Shown here piece after piece: positions 15,858 through 24,523 of a stretch of 64,000 nucleotides of DNA (position 1 is the stretch's first letter; each line of letters starts with the position of its first letter). This DNA comes from CALITV01 sp964415795. Its GTDB lineage: Bacteria; UBP6; UBA1177; JAKLFG01. Made by a program: the position numbers and the translations under genes. The notes beneath the pieces are model-generated. The model ran no database searches and was not told where the DNA came from. It saw only the letters and a program-made list of their open reading frames with translations. The DNA is taken from the NCBI GenBank assembly GCA_964415795.1, contig CAYQBN010000004.1, positions 62,001 through 126,000 of the forward strand, given 5' to 3'.

Positions 15858-17887
15858 GCATCACGATAACGATAGACGGCAAGAGATTCACCGCCGAAAA
15901 AGGCGAGACCATTCTCAAAGTCGCCGAGCGGAACGGCATCGCCATTCCGACGCTCTGTTTCAGCGAGAAGGTCACCAAGAACACCGCATGCTTCGTGTGT
16001 GTCGTCAAAGACCTCAAGACAGGACGCTTCGTCCCCTCTTGCGCCATGGAGGTGACCGACGGCATGGAAGTCGCCTCCGACGTACCGGAAGTTCGCGAAA
16101 TGCGGCTCACGGCGCTCAATCTCATTCTCTCGGAGCATCGCGGCGACTGCGAAGCACCCTGCACGATAGCCTGTCCGGCGCATGCTCAGGTCGAAGAGTA
16201 TGTTCGCGAAGGGCGTAAGGGAAACTTTCTCGAGGCGCTTAAGATCATCAAACAGCGCATCCCGCTTCCCCTCTCGATCGGCCGCGTCTGCCCGCGTTTC
16301 TGCGAGAAAGATTGCCGCCGCAATGTCGTCGACAAAGAGGCGGTCGCCATCAATGACTTCAAGCGGCTCGCCGCTGACCTCCACTATGATTCGTACCTCG
16401 AGGATCTGCCGCCGCTTACCGGCAAAAAGGTCGCTGTGGTCGGCGCCGGTCCCGCCGGTCTCTCGGTCGCTTATTTCCTGCGTCTGAACGGCGTGGCAAG
16501 CGACCTCTACGACAAGATGCCAGCGGCAGGCGGCATGCTCCGCTACGGTATCCCCGAGTACCGCCTCCCCAAAGCGATCCTCGACAAGGAGATCGCTCAT
16601 TTCACCAAAATGGGTGGCATTTCGTTCATATTCAACAAAAAGATCGGGAAAGACCTCTCTCTGGACGACCTCAAAAAGAAATACGACGCGATCGCCATCA
16701 CCGTCGGCTCATGGAAATCGAGCGCGGCCGGGGTTGAGGGAGAGGAACTCACCATCGGCGGCATCCAGTTCCTCGAAAAGATAGCCCGCGCCGGCTGGAA
16801 AGGCGACAATCCCGGCAAGACGATCGTCATCGGCGGCGGCAACACGGCGATGGACTGTCTGCGCACCTCGGTCCGCCTCGGCTCGAAGGATGTCACCTGC
16901 TTCTACCGCCGCACCGAGGCCGAGATGCCTGCCGAAAAGATAGAGATCCACGAGGCGAAGGAGGAAGGAGTAAAGTTCGAGTTCCTCGTCGCGCCGGTAA
17001 GACTGCGCCGCGAGAACGGGAGACTCGTCCTCACGAGCCAACGGATGAAACTCGGTGAACCGGACGCATCAGGACGCCGTAAGCCGATACCGATCCCCGG
17101 GTCGGAGTTCGATACCGTCGCCGACACCGTCATTGCGGCGATCGGCCAAAAAACGGTGGTTCCTCTCGGCATCAAGGCGACCAAGTGGGGCGATGTGGAG
17201 GTCAACAAGGATGACTGCCGCATGGAGGGAGCGGTCTTCGCGGCGGGCGACTGCGTGAGCGGCCCGGCCACGGTCGTCGAGGCGGTCGCCGGCGGACGGC
17301 GGACGGCGTTGTCGATCCTTGCGCACCTCGCGGGACAGCCTTTCAAGGAACCCTATCTTCTCAATGTCTCCCGCGGCAAATGGCAGAGCCTCGCGAAAGA
17401 CGATCTTGTGTTCCTCAAAGAACCGCCCGAACGGAAACGGACACCGCAACGGCTCATCCCGATAAAAGAACGAACTGCCACCTTCAAAGAGGTCGCCTTC
17501 ACCTTCACGCCTGAAGAGATCAAAAAGGAGGGCGAACGCTGTATCGAATGTTCCTGCACCGCCAAGGGTGACTGTTTGCTCAAGAAGCACAGTGAGACCT
17601 ATGTCGCCAAACCGGAGGCGATCGTTGGAGAAAAGCCGAAGTTCGGTTACGATGCGCGTCACCCCGAGATCATCCTCGACCGTGGCAAATGCATCAAGTG
17701 CGGCATCTGTGTCAAGGTGTGTTCCGAGGTCGTGAACCAAAACCTCCTCGGTTTCAAGTTCCGCGGTTTCGCGACCCGCATCGACACCGCCTTCTCACGC
17801 CCGCTCCCCTCGCCGCTCTGCCGCGATTGCGGGAAATGCATCGAGGAATGCCCGGTCGGTGCCCTCGATTGGAAGGTAAAGAAATAG
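15854..17887 (+). CDS. [2Fe-2S]/GltD-like NAD(P)H oxidoreductase with 4Fe-4S clusters (StnC-like)
   Basis: 677-residue fusion. It starts with a NuoG-like plant-type [2Fe-2S] domain (C35, C46, C49, C63). Next comes a GltD/NfnB-type domain with its Cys-rich lead (CEAPCTIACP), the FAD site VVGAGPAGLSVAYFL near 196 and the NAD(P) site VIGGGNTAMDCLRT near 320. A cluster motif ERCIECSC follows, then two C-terminal ferredoxin motifs (CIKCGICVKVC and CRDCGKCIEEC). NfnB-type subunits bind FAD and NADPH, so the trio can plausibly link NADPH, NADH and ferredoxin. No catalytic [FeFe]-hydrogenase or formate dehydrogenase gene lies adjacent. NADPH specificity is inferred from family. Confidence 0.88.
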   Translation: MSITITIDGKRFTAEKGETILKVAERNGIAIPTLCFSEKVTKNTACFVCVVKDLKTGRFVPSCAMEVTDGMEVASDVPEVREMRLTALNLILSEHRGDCEAPCTIACPAHAQVEEYVREGRKGNFLEALKIIKQRIPLPLSIGRVCPRFCEKDCRRNVVDKEAVAINDFKRLAADLHYDSYLEDLPPLTGKKVAVVGAGPAGLSVAYFLRLNGVASDLYDKMPAAGGMLRYGIPEYRLPKAILDKEIAHFTKMGGISFIFNKKIGKDLSLDDLKKKYDAIAITVGSWKSSAAGVEGEELTIGGIQFLEKIARAGWKGDNPGKTIVIGGGNTAMDCLRTSVRLGSKDVTCFYRRTEAEMPAEKIEIHEAKEEGVKFEFLVAPVRLRRENGRLVLTSQRMKLGEPDASGRRKPIPIPGSEFDTVADTVIAAIGQKTVVPLGIKATKWGDVEVNKDDCRMEGAVFAAGDCVSGPATVVEAVAGGRRTALSILAHLAGQPFKEPYLLNVSRGKWQSLAKDDLVFLKEPPERKRTPQRLIPIKERTATFKEVAFTFTPEEIKKEGERCIECSCTAKGDCLLKKHSETYVAKPEAIVGEKPKFGYDARHPEIILDRGKCIKCGICVKVCSEVVNQNLLGFKFRGFATRIDTAFSRPLPSPLCRDCGKCIEECPVGALDWKVKK

Positions 17888-17894
17888 GATTTGT

Positions 17895-17922
17895 TTGACA
17901 ACGGCGCATTCCTCGCTATAAA
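17895..17922 (+). promoter_or_regulatory. promoter of tRNA-Ala
   Basis: A perfect TTGACA (17895-17900), a 16-bp spacer and TATAAA (17917-17922) lie 8 bp after the preceding stop codon. The mature tRNA begins 15 bp after the -10 box. Confidence 0.85.
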
Positions 17923-17937
17923 AGGGCGCAAGTGCGT

Positions 17938-18013
17938 GGGGCTGTAGCGCAGTTGGGAGCGCGCTAGAATCGCACTCTAGAGGTCACCGGTTCGATCCCG
18001 GTCAGCTCCACCA
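17938..18013 (+). tRNA. tRNA-Ala (anticodon CGC)
   Basis: A 76-nt cloverleaf. The acceptor stem GGGGCTG pairs with CAGCTCC (one G-U). The D arm is GCGC...GCGC. The anticodon stem CTAGA/TCTAG encloses the loop ATCGCAC with anticodon CGC at positions 34-36. The T arm is ACCGG-TTCGATC-CCGGT. The CCA end is encoded. It reads GCG alanine codons and has its own promoter. Confidence 0.95.
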
Positions 18014-18037
18014 CTTCTTTTTCCTCGCTTTTACTCC

Positions 18038-18066
18038 TTGCAAAGTCGTTCGCTCCCCGCTATAAG
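18038..18066 (+). promoter_or_regulatory. promoter of urocanate hydratase gene
   Basis: TTGCAA (18038-18043), a 17-bp spacer and TATAAG (18061-18066) lie between the tRNA and the hutU start at 18104. Confidence 0.65.
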
Positions 18067-18103
18067 TGCCGGGTGAGTGTCCATGAACAGAGGAGAGAGC
18101 ATC

Positions 18104-20137
18104 ATGATGAGTAACCAAGAGATCGCAAGCGCCATGACGGTGCAGTTGGACGCGGTACTGCCGTCTGCGCCCACATTTGATCCACGTATCCGGCGTGCCC
18201 CCAAGCGTGAGCTTACCCTCAGCAAGAAAGAGATCACCCTTGCCCTCAGGAACGCACTTCGCTATGTACCGGAGGAACTGCACGAGACGCTCGCACCCGA
18301 ATTCCTCGACGAACTGCTCACTCGAGGCCGCATCTACGGTTACCGTTTTCGTCCTCAGGGACGCATCTGGGGAAGACCGATAGAGGAATACCGAGGCAAC
18401 TGCATCGAAGGGAAGGCCTTTCAAGTAATGATAGACAACAATCTCGACTTCGAGATCGCCCTCTATCCCTATGAACTCGTCACCTATGGCGAAACCGGGC
18501 AAGTCTGCCAGAACTGGATGCAGTACCGACTCATCAAGAAGTACCTCGAGGTCTTGACGCGCGAACAAACGCTTGTCATCCACAGCGGGCATCCGCTGGG
18601 TCTTTTCAAGTCGAAACCCGACGCCCCGCGCGTCATCACGACCAACGGCCTCATGGTAGGACTGTTCGATAACCCTGCCGATTTCAACCGCGCCGCAGCG
18701 CTCGGGGTGGCCAACTACGGCCAGATGACCGCCGGCGGCTGGATGTATATCGGGCCGCAAGGCATCGTGCACGGCACCTACAATACGCTACTCATCGCCG
18801 GACGGCTCAAACTCGGCGTACCAAGCGATGAGAATCTCTCGGGGAAACTCTTCGTTTCGTCGGGACTCGGCGGGATGAGCGGGGCACAGGGAAAGGCCTG
18901 TTGGATCGCTGGCGGCGTCGCCGTCATCGCCGAAGTTGACCAGAGCCGCATCGAAACGCGCCACTCTCAGGGATGGGTCACCCATGTCACCGGAACGGCG
19001 AAAGAGGCGTTCGATCTGGCGATTGGCATGACGAAGAAAAAGGAACGAGCGGCGATAGCGTTCCACGGGAACATCGTCGACCTCCTCGAATACGCGGTAA
19101 AAGAAAAGGTCGCGATAGATCTCCTTTCTGACCAGACCTCGTGCCACGCGGTGTACGAGGGCGGCTATTGTCCGCAGGGACTCACCTTCGCGGAACGCAC
19201 CGAACTGCTTGGAAAGGACAAGCCGAAGTTCATCGAGATGGTGAACCGGAGCCTCCGCCGCCACTTCGAGCTCATCAAAACGCTCACCGGACGCGGCACC
19301 TACTTCTTCGACTACGGCAACTCGTTCATGAAGGCGGTCTTCGACGCGGGGGTGAAGGAGATAGCACGCAACGGCATCAATACCTACGATGGCTTCATCT
19401 GGCCCAGTTATGTCGAGGATATCCTCGGACCGGAACTTTTCGACTACGGTTACGGCCCCTTCCGCTGGGTTTGCCTGTCAGGGAAGGAAGAAGATCTCGT
19501 CAAGACCGACGCGGCGGCGGCGGAATATATCAAGAACTGCCGCAACCCGCTCCGCTATCAGGATCGCGACAATTACCTCTGGGTACGCGACGCGATGAAG
19601 AACAAACTGGTCGTCGGCACCAAGGCACGGATACTCTATCAGGATGCGTGGGGACGCACCGCGATCGCTCTCAAGTTCAACGAGATGGTGCGCAAGGGCG
19701 AGGTCGGCCCCATAATGCTCGGACGCGATCACCACGACACCGGCGGCACCGACAGCCCGTTCCGCGAGACCTCGAACATCAAGGACGGGTCGAATGTGAT
19801 GGCCGACATGGCGACCCATATTTTTGCCGGGAACGCAGCGCGCGGCATGAGCCTCGTCGCGCTCCACAACGGCGGCGGCGTCGGCATCGGCAAATCGATA
19901 AACGGCGGCTTCGGCATGGTGCTCGACGGCTCGGAGCGAGTGGATAACATCCTCAAAACGGCGATGCCGTGGGATGTCATGGGGGGCGTCGCGCGCCGTG
20001 CGTGGGCCCGCAATGAGCATGCCATAGAGACGAGCATCCTCTACAACCGCGAGAATGCGGGCCTCGACCATATCACCCTCCCCTTTGTTCCTAACGAAGA
20101 ACTCATCGAGAAGACGGTCGCCGCAAAGGTGAAGTGA
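18104..20137 (+). CDS. hutU: urocanate hydratase
   Basis: 677-residue urocanase of the long form, the second step of histidine degradation (urocanate to imidazolonepropionate), NAD+-dependent and cytoplasmic. Family segments seen are ETGQVCQNWMQY, the glycine-rich GGMSGAQGKA NAD-binding segment, SDQTSCHAVYEGGY and GRDHHDTGG near the active site. ATG 18104 is chosen because AGGAGAG ends 7 bases upstream; the GTG at 18077 has no ribosome site. No other hut genes are in the window, so it is a monocistronic unit with its own promoter. It converges on the TauE-type gene. Confidence 0.96.
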   Translation: MMSNQEIASAMTVQLDAVLPSAPTFDPRIRRAPKRELTLSKKEITLALRNALRYVPEELHETLAPEFLDELLTRGRIYGYRFRPQGRIWGRPIEEYRGNCIEGKAFQVMIDNNLDFEIALYPYELVTYGETGQVCQNWMQYRLIKKYLEVLTREQTLVIHSGHPLGLFKSKPDAPRVITTNGLMVGLFDNPADFNRAAALGVANYGQMTAGGWMYIGPQGIVHGTYNTLLIAGRLKLGVPSDENLSGKLFVSSGLGGMSGAQGKACWIAGGVAVIAEVDQSRIETRHSQGWVTHVTGTAKEAFDLAIGMTKKKERAAIAFHGNIVDLLEYAVKEKVAIDLLSDQTSCHAVYEGGYCPQGLTFAERTELLGKDKPKFIEMVNRSLRRHFELIKTLTGRGTYFFDYGNSFMKAVFDAGVKEIARNGINTYDGFIWPSYVEDILGPELFDYGYGPFRWVCLSGKEEDLVKTDAAAAEYIKNCRNPLRYQDRDNYLWVRDAMKNKLVVGTKARILYQDAWGRTAIALKFNEMVRKGEVGPIMLGRDHHDTGGTDSPFRETSNIKDGSNVMADMATHIFAGNAARGMSLVALHNGGGVGIGKSINGGFGMVLDGSERVDNILKTAMPWDVMGGVARRAWARNEHAIETSILYNRENAGLDHITLPFVPNEELIEKTVAAKVK

Positions 20138-20140
20138 CCG

Positions 20141-20938
20141 TCAATATCCCCGGATAAAGAGCAGGAGCGCGACGCCGACGAAGAAGAGGCCAAGAAGGCG
20201 GCGGATACGGTTGGAGTGGCTCTGGACCGTCCAGCGGGCGCCGACCATCGAGCCAAGTGCCGCCATGAGAGCGCCTAACAGCATGAAATTCCAAGGAACG
20301 CTCGCGTGAGAAAGGCGGCTCGTGAAACCGCCGATGCCGGTCGCGAAGGCAAGGAAAGAACTTGTCGCGATAGCCGCCTTGACAGGGAATCGAAGGATGA
20401 CCACCATGAGCGGAAGCATCACGATACCACCACCGATCCCTACCATGCCCCCAAAGAGACCCGAAAGAAACGCGATCGGCACCGCAAGCGGCAGATCGAC
20501 GACAACCCGTTCCCCTGCTATCGTCCGTTCGAAACACAACCGACGGCCGATGAAAGGAGACTCGTAACAGCCCTCGCGAATGTCGGAAAAGGCAAGGTGC
20601 ATCCCATTGATGAGCAAAAAGAACGAAAAGAGACCAAGGAGCACCGGTTCGGGAATAAGCCCGGCACTCCATCCACCGAGCATACTTCCTATGAAAGAGA
20701 AGAAAGCGATCGTTCCCACGACCACCCAGTCTATCAGCCCCGCCCTCAGATACACTATCCCCGACGAGATCGACGTGACCGCGATGAGGAAAAGGCTCAC
20801 CGTCGCCGCTTCGTTGAAGGAGACTCCCATGAACAGCTGTATCGGTGTATAGACCGCGCCACCACCTACTCCGAACATGCCGAACAGCACAGAAAAAAGG
20901 AGGAAGAGCACCAAGGCGACGAGATGTGGAACGGTCAT
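20141..20938 (-). CDS. TauE/SafE-family (sulfite exporter-like) permease
   Basis: 265-residue membrane protein with about eight hydrophobic helices in two related halves. The glycine-rich motifs FGVGGGAVYTP and GGMVGIGGGIVMLPLM mark the two repeats of the TauE/SafE (DUF81) family. These permeases are linked to export of sulfite, sulfoacetate or related small anions, but the substrate here is unknown. The start overlaps the amidase stop by 4 bp, so it is the distal gene of the envelope operon. A link to cysteine or sulfur metabolism through the nearby cysE-type gene is speculative. Confidence 0.9.
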   Translation of the reverse strand: MTVPHLVALVLFLLFSVLFGMFGVGGGAVYTPIQLFMGVSFNEAATVSLFLIAVTSISSGIVYLRAGLIDWVVVGTIAFFSFIGSMLGGWSAGLIPEPVLLGLFSFFLLINGMHLAFSDIREGCYESPFIGRRLCFERTIAGERVVVDLPLAVPIAFLSGLFGGMVGIGGGIVMLPLMVVILRFPVKAAIATSSFLAFATGIGGFTSRLSHASVPWNFMLLGALMAALGSMVGARWTVQSHSNRIRRLLGLFFVGVALLLFIRGY

Positions 20939-22188
20939 GGCCGCTCCTTGGCGAGCGTATGGGTCCGGCGCACCTCGACGATCGCATCGAGGAGGGCGTC
21001 GGCAAGCGCCTCCTGATAAGCGAGCTTGCGCATCAGATCGCGCTCTTTCGGGTTGCTGAGATAACCGATCTCGACGAGCAGAGAGGGCATCCGGGCACCA
21101 ACCAGCACAAAAAAGAGGGCGCCGCGTTGCCAGCCGCGCAGGCGCACATCAAACTTCGGCAACGTTTTTTCGAGACGGATCCCGAAAGCGTCGGCGAACT
21201 TACGCGAGTCCTCGGTATAGAAACTCATCGTCATATCAACGAGGATCGTGTTGAGAAGCGAGCTATCGTTCGTTATCTGGTTCTCGACCCGCGCCAGCTT
21301 GTCAGTATACTCATCGCTTCGGTTGTCGAGGTGATAGATCTCCACCCCGCCGATCGTCGGATCGCTGTAGGCGTTCGTATGGAGCGATACGAACAAGTCA
21401 CCATTCTGACGATTCGCGATGATCGCCCGCTCCTCAAGTGGCACGAAGCGATCGTCGTTCCGAGTAAGCACCACGGTAATGTCGGGATAACGCACCGCAG
21501 CGCGTTTGCGGATCGTTCGCGCGAAAGAAAGGACGACATCCTTCTCGGCGATCCCTTTCCGCAATGCACCGGGATCCTTGCCGCCATGCCCCGGATCCAG
21601 CACGAGAACGAACGGCCGCTTTGGCGGCTTCGACGGCTTCGGGACCGTCTTTGGCTCAGCCGCGGTGGAGGGAACGGCAACCTTTTTTTCCGGCATGAGG
21701 ATGGGACGCTGAGGCTCGGCAGGAACCGTCTCGTCGGGCGGCGGTCCACCGATGTAGTCTATGACGATGCGCCACGGATCATCGAGCACAATCACATTGT
21801 ATTTCTCCACCGCGCCGATGTCGAAGACGATGCGGATCCCCTCAGGTCGCTTCCCCAGTCTGATCCCCTTGAGAAAGCCACCGCTCTCTATCTTCGGAAG
21901 GATGAACCCTTCCGCGGTCGTTCCTCCCCGTAAGTCGACATAGATGCGGTCCTTCCCCTCCCCGACGAGGAGATCATATTTGAACTCGACCTTCTCGCTC
22001 GGCACGATGACCACCCGGACCGCATCCTTGGAAGGATACAACGATATTTCCTTCAACCGAGGCGTTGCGGCTTTCTGAGCAATAATATCCCCGAGAGAAG
22101 AGTTAGCACGATCCATCTCAGCAGCATCGAGTGCAAAAAAGAAGAAAAAGGAAATCACGACCCCCGGTAGTACGCAACGCATCCTCAA
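20935..22188 (-). CDS. N-acetylmuramoyl-L-alanine amidase with AMIN domain (AmiC-like)
   Basis: 417-residue exported cell-wall hydrolase that cleaves the amide between MurNAc and L-Ala during cell separation. It has a signal peptide, an AMIN-like domain at about residues 40-145, a Pro/Lys-rich linker at about 150-190 and a zinc-dependent Amidase_3 domain. The zinc and catalytic motifs are DPGHGGKDPG near 197, SLHTN near 270 and the Glu in LLVEIGYLSN near 375. The AMIN domain usually targets the septum. It lies between a putative beta-barrel gene and a permease in one operon with 4-bp overlaps on both sides. Confidence 0.94.
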   Translation of the reverse strand: MRMRCVLPGVVISFFFFFALDAAEMDRANSSLGDIIAQKAATPRLKEISLYPSKDAVRVVIVPSEKVEFKYDLLVGEGKDRIYVDLRGGTTAEGFILPKIESGGFLKGIRLGKRPEGIRIVFDIGAVEKYNVIVLDDPWRIVIDYIGGPPPDETVPAEPQRPILMPEKKVAVPSTAAEPKTVPKPSKPPKRPFVLVLDPGHGGKDPGALRKGIAEKDVVLSFARTIRKRAAVRYPDITVVLTRNDDRFVPLEERAIIANRQNGDLFVSLHTNAYSDPTIGGVEIYHLDNRSDEYTDKLARVENQITNDSSLLNTILVDMTMSFYTEDSRKFADAFGIRLEKTLPKFDVRLRGWQRGALFFVLVGARMPSLLVEIGYLSNPKERDLMRKLAYQEALADALLDAIVEVRRTHTLAKERP

Positions 22189-23564
22189 AACCCGTATGAT
22201 GCCGCGAATCCGAGACCAAAAAGAAGCTCGGAGCGATATGCTCCATGAGTCCCAACCATACGATCGAGCCGATAGCCGTTCCCCAAGCGGGCTGACACTG
22301 ACATATAATCGCTTATCCGAAACGAGAGTAACGCGGAGAGGAGCGAACGGGTTCCAGTGACATCGAAGAATCCGCCGTGTCCCGCATCGGCCCGCGTGAA
22401 GAAGAGCGACAAACGGAACCGCTCGAACAGTGCGAGGTCACCAAAGAGGTTCACCCCGAAGCGGCCCTTGCGAACGCCGCCTGCCTCAATGTCGAGGTAT
22501 TCGTTCCACTCGAATGATCCGCCGATGGCAAAAAGGCCAGTTATGTGGAGGACGGCGTCGCCATACCAACCGGTGTACCACGGACCGCTTCCGAGGAGTG
22601 ATGAGGTGTGCACCCGATATTTGGTCTCGTCGAAGGCGTAATACTCGCGCTCTATGTCGTAAAAGGTCCCGAAATACTGTGGAGAATAGTTCCGCTCGTA
22701 CACCCGTCCTTCGAGTGTCGTATCGAGGTGGATCTCATCGTCGGGAAGCGGTATCGTGAAACAATTTTTGAATCCGACATGAATGCCGTTCCCGGCAAAC
22801 CGCAAAAGATTCCAGTCGACATAGGGCGTCGCGTGCCACCAGCGAAAGGCGGCGATGCGAAACGACGCATCGAGTCCTACCGCCGAATCGAACACACGGT
22901 CTATGTGGCGATCCCCCTCGAGGTCGCGCGTTATCTCCTCCGGCATGAAGATATCGGAGAGCCAAGTCACCCCTAGTTCAAAATTATTGAGATACGACTC
23001 TTTTTCGACGAAACTCCACGGCTTGAGGGAGACACGACCCCCGACGACCTCCGGTGGCGTGACATCGTTCGTGAACAGCTCTCCCCCTGCCCAATCGGTT
23101 TGGAGGAGCGCATAGATGCCGCGGCTCGGACGATCGAGGCGTATCTCGTTGAAGTAGCCGCCGAGGAGCGTCCCGTGACCAAGGTAGCGGTTTTCATGCG
23201 GTCCGAAATAGAGGTACACCTCGTCGCCGGGATGACCGTAGTACGCAGAGGTCACAAGCCGAACATAGTCGCGTACCTCGTCCCAATCGTAGGTCGGCAT
23301 TCCCATTACGGTATCGGTGTCATCGTTCTTGTCGTAAACGAGCCACCGGAGCGGCACGAGAAAGCCGAAGCCAGCCGGCTCCCAGCGAAAGTCACCGAAG
23401 AGAGAAACCCCAAAGAGTTCATCGTCGTACTCATGGGAGAACCCGGCAGAACCACCGATGGTCTTTCGCTCATCGAAGCGTTCGAGCGGACGGTCGAAAT
23501 CGAAGTCGACGGCATAGAGAAATGTCGCTGTCGTTATCAAAAGAAGGCCGAGTGCACCCCTCAT
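22185..23564 (-). CDS. putative outer-membrane beta-barrel protein
   Basis: 459-residue protein not recognised by family. The signal peptide (GALGLLLITTATFLYA) is clear. The mature part has many alternating polar/aromatic strands rich in Tyr, Phe, Trp and Gly, and it ends in FGLGFAASYGF, a C-terminal aromatic typical of barrels inserted by BamA. ATG 23564 is preferred over the GTG two codons earlier because GAGG lies 5 bp upstream. It is encoded between the SurA-like chaperone and the amidase and overlaps the latter by 4 bp. It may be a client of the two upstream foldases. Confidence 0.7.
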   Translation of the reverse strand: MRGALGLLLITTATFLYAVDFDFDRPLERFDERKTIGGSAGFSHEYDDELFGVSLFGDFRWEPAGFGFLVPLRWLVYDKNDDTDTVMGMPTYDWDEVRDYVRLVTSAYYGHPGDEVYLYFGPHENRYLGHGTLLGGYFNEIRLDRPSRGIYALLQTDWAGGELFTNDVTPPEVVGGRVSLKPWSFVEKESYLNNFELGVTWLSDIFMPEEITRDLEGDRHIDRVFDSAVGLDASFRIAAFRWWHATPYVDWNLLRFAGNGIHVGFKNCFTIPLPDDEIHLDTTLEGRVYERNYSPQYFGTFYDIEREYYAFDETKYRVHTSSLLGSGPWYTGWYGDAVLHITGLFAIGGSFEWNEYLDIEAGGVRKGRFGVNLFGDLALFERFRLSLFFTRADAGHGGFFDVTGTRSLLSALLSFRISDYMSVSARLGNGYRLDRMVGTHGAYRSELLFGLGFAASYGF

Positions 23565-23585
23565 CGGCACCTCGCTGCGGAAAGG

Positions 23586-24515
23586 TTAGAAGAGGATCTT
23601 GATGATGCTCGTGGCGCGGCGCGCCTTGAGCCAGTTCTCGAAAGCCTTGTTCTGATTCATCTGGTAAAACATGAATCGCAACTTGTCCCGCACCTCCTCA
23701 AATGGCGGTGGATCGTTCCGTTCGGCCTTTTCGAGCCGCGCGATGTGCCATCCGAACTTGGTACGGAAGGGACGCGAGATCTGTCCCGCCGCGAGTTCAG
23801 CGACCTTTTCGGAGAACTTGGGATCCATCTCTCCGAAACGGAAACTCGGCAGATGTCCTCCCTGAGCAGAAGAAGGATCCTCGCTCCACCGTTTCGCCGC
23901 CTCCTCGAAGGACAATTCTCCCGCAGTAATGGCACGATATATGTCGCTGATGCGCTCGTACACCTCGGCATCGCCCTGAGGCGAGTCCACGCGCAAGAGG
24001 ATGTGCGACGCCGTGTAGAGAACTCCCCCCGAAAAATGACGCTTGTAGAGGTCCCGAAGTGTCGTCTCGTCCACATCGAGCGTCGCCATCGCGATATCGC
24101 GTTTCAGCGAGAGAACCTCGAGCTGTTTGCGAAGCACCTCGTTCCGATAGGTCTCCCATGATACCCCTTGGGCCGTTATCTCCTCTTTCAATTTATCGAC
24201 CGTGATACCGTTCTGCTCGGCGACATTCTCAATAGCCCGGTCGAGCTCTGTGTCGCCTACCGTGATGCTACGCCGCTTTATCTCTTGTTTTACGAGACGA
24301 TCGGCAATAAGGCGGTCAGCCGCATCCGTGCGGTGAGCTGCTATCTCTCGATCACTGACTCCATCCGGCGCATTGGGCGCTATCTCGCGCTTGACCTCGT
24401 AGAGTGTTATGAAGTCGTCATTGACGATGATCGCGATGGTATTGAGTAACCTCTCACCGGCGAGGACCGGACCCCACCCCAGAAAAATCGTCACGAAGAA
24501 AACAAAGAACGGCAT
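23586..24515 (-). CDS. SurA-like periplasmic chaperone / peptidyl-prolyl isomerase
   Basis: 309-residue exported foldase. A short signal peptide (FVTIFLGWGPVLA) is followed by a SurA N-domain with IAIIVNDDFITLYEVKRE, matching the usual start of SurA-family proteins. One parvulin (PpiC) domain spans about residues 155-260, containing ASHILLRVDS, DPSSAQGGHLPSF and FGWHIARLE. Escherichia coli SurA has two parvulin domains; this protein has one. The start is ATG 24515; the TTG just before it is an alternative. It follows the PrsA-like lipoprotein gene by 8 bp and precedes a putative beta-barrel, fitting a role in outer-membrane protein folding. Confidence 0.9.
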   Translation of the reverse strand: MPFFVFFVTIFLGWGPVLAGERLLNTIAIIVNDDFITLYEVKREIAPNAPDGVSDREIAAHRTDAADRLIADRLVKQEIKRRSITVGDTELDRAIENVAEQNGITVDKLKEEITAQGVSWETYRNEVLRKQLEVLSLKRDIAMATLDVDETTLRDLYKRHFSGGVLYTASHILLRVDSPQGDAEVYERISDIYRAITAGELSFEEAAKRWSEDPSSAQGGHLPSFRFGEMDPKFSEKVAELAAGQISRPFRTKFGWHIARLEKAERNDPPPFEEVRDKLRFMFYQMNQNKAFENWLKARRATSIIKILF

Positions 24516-24523
24516 CAATTCCC

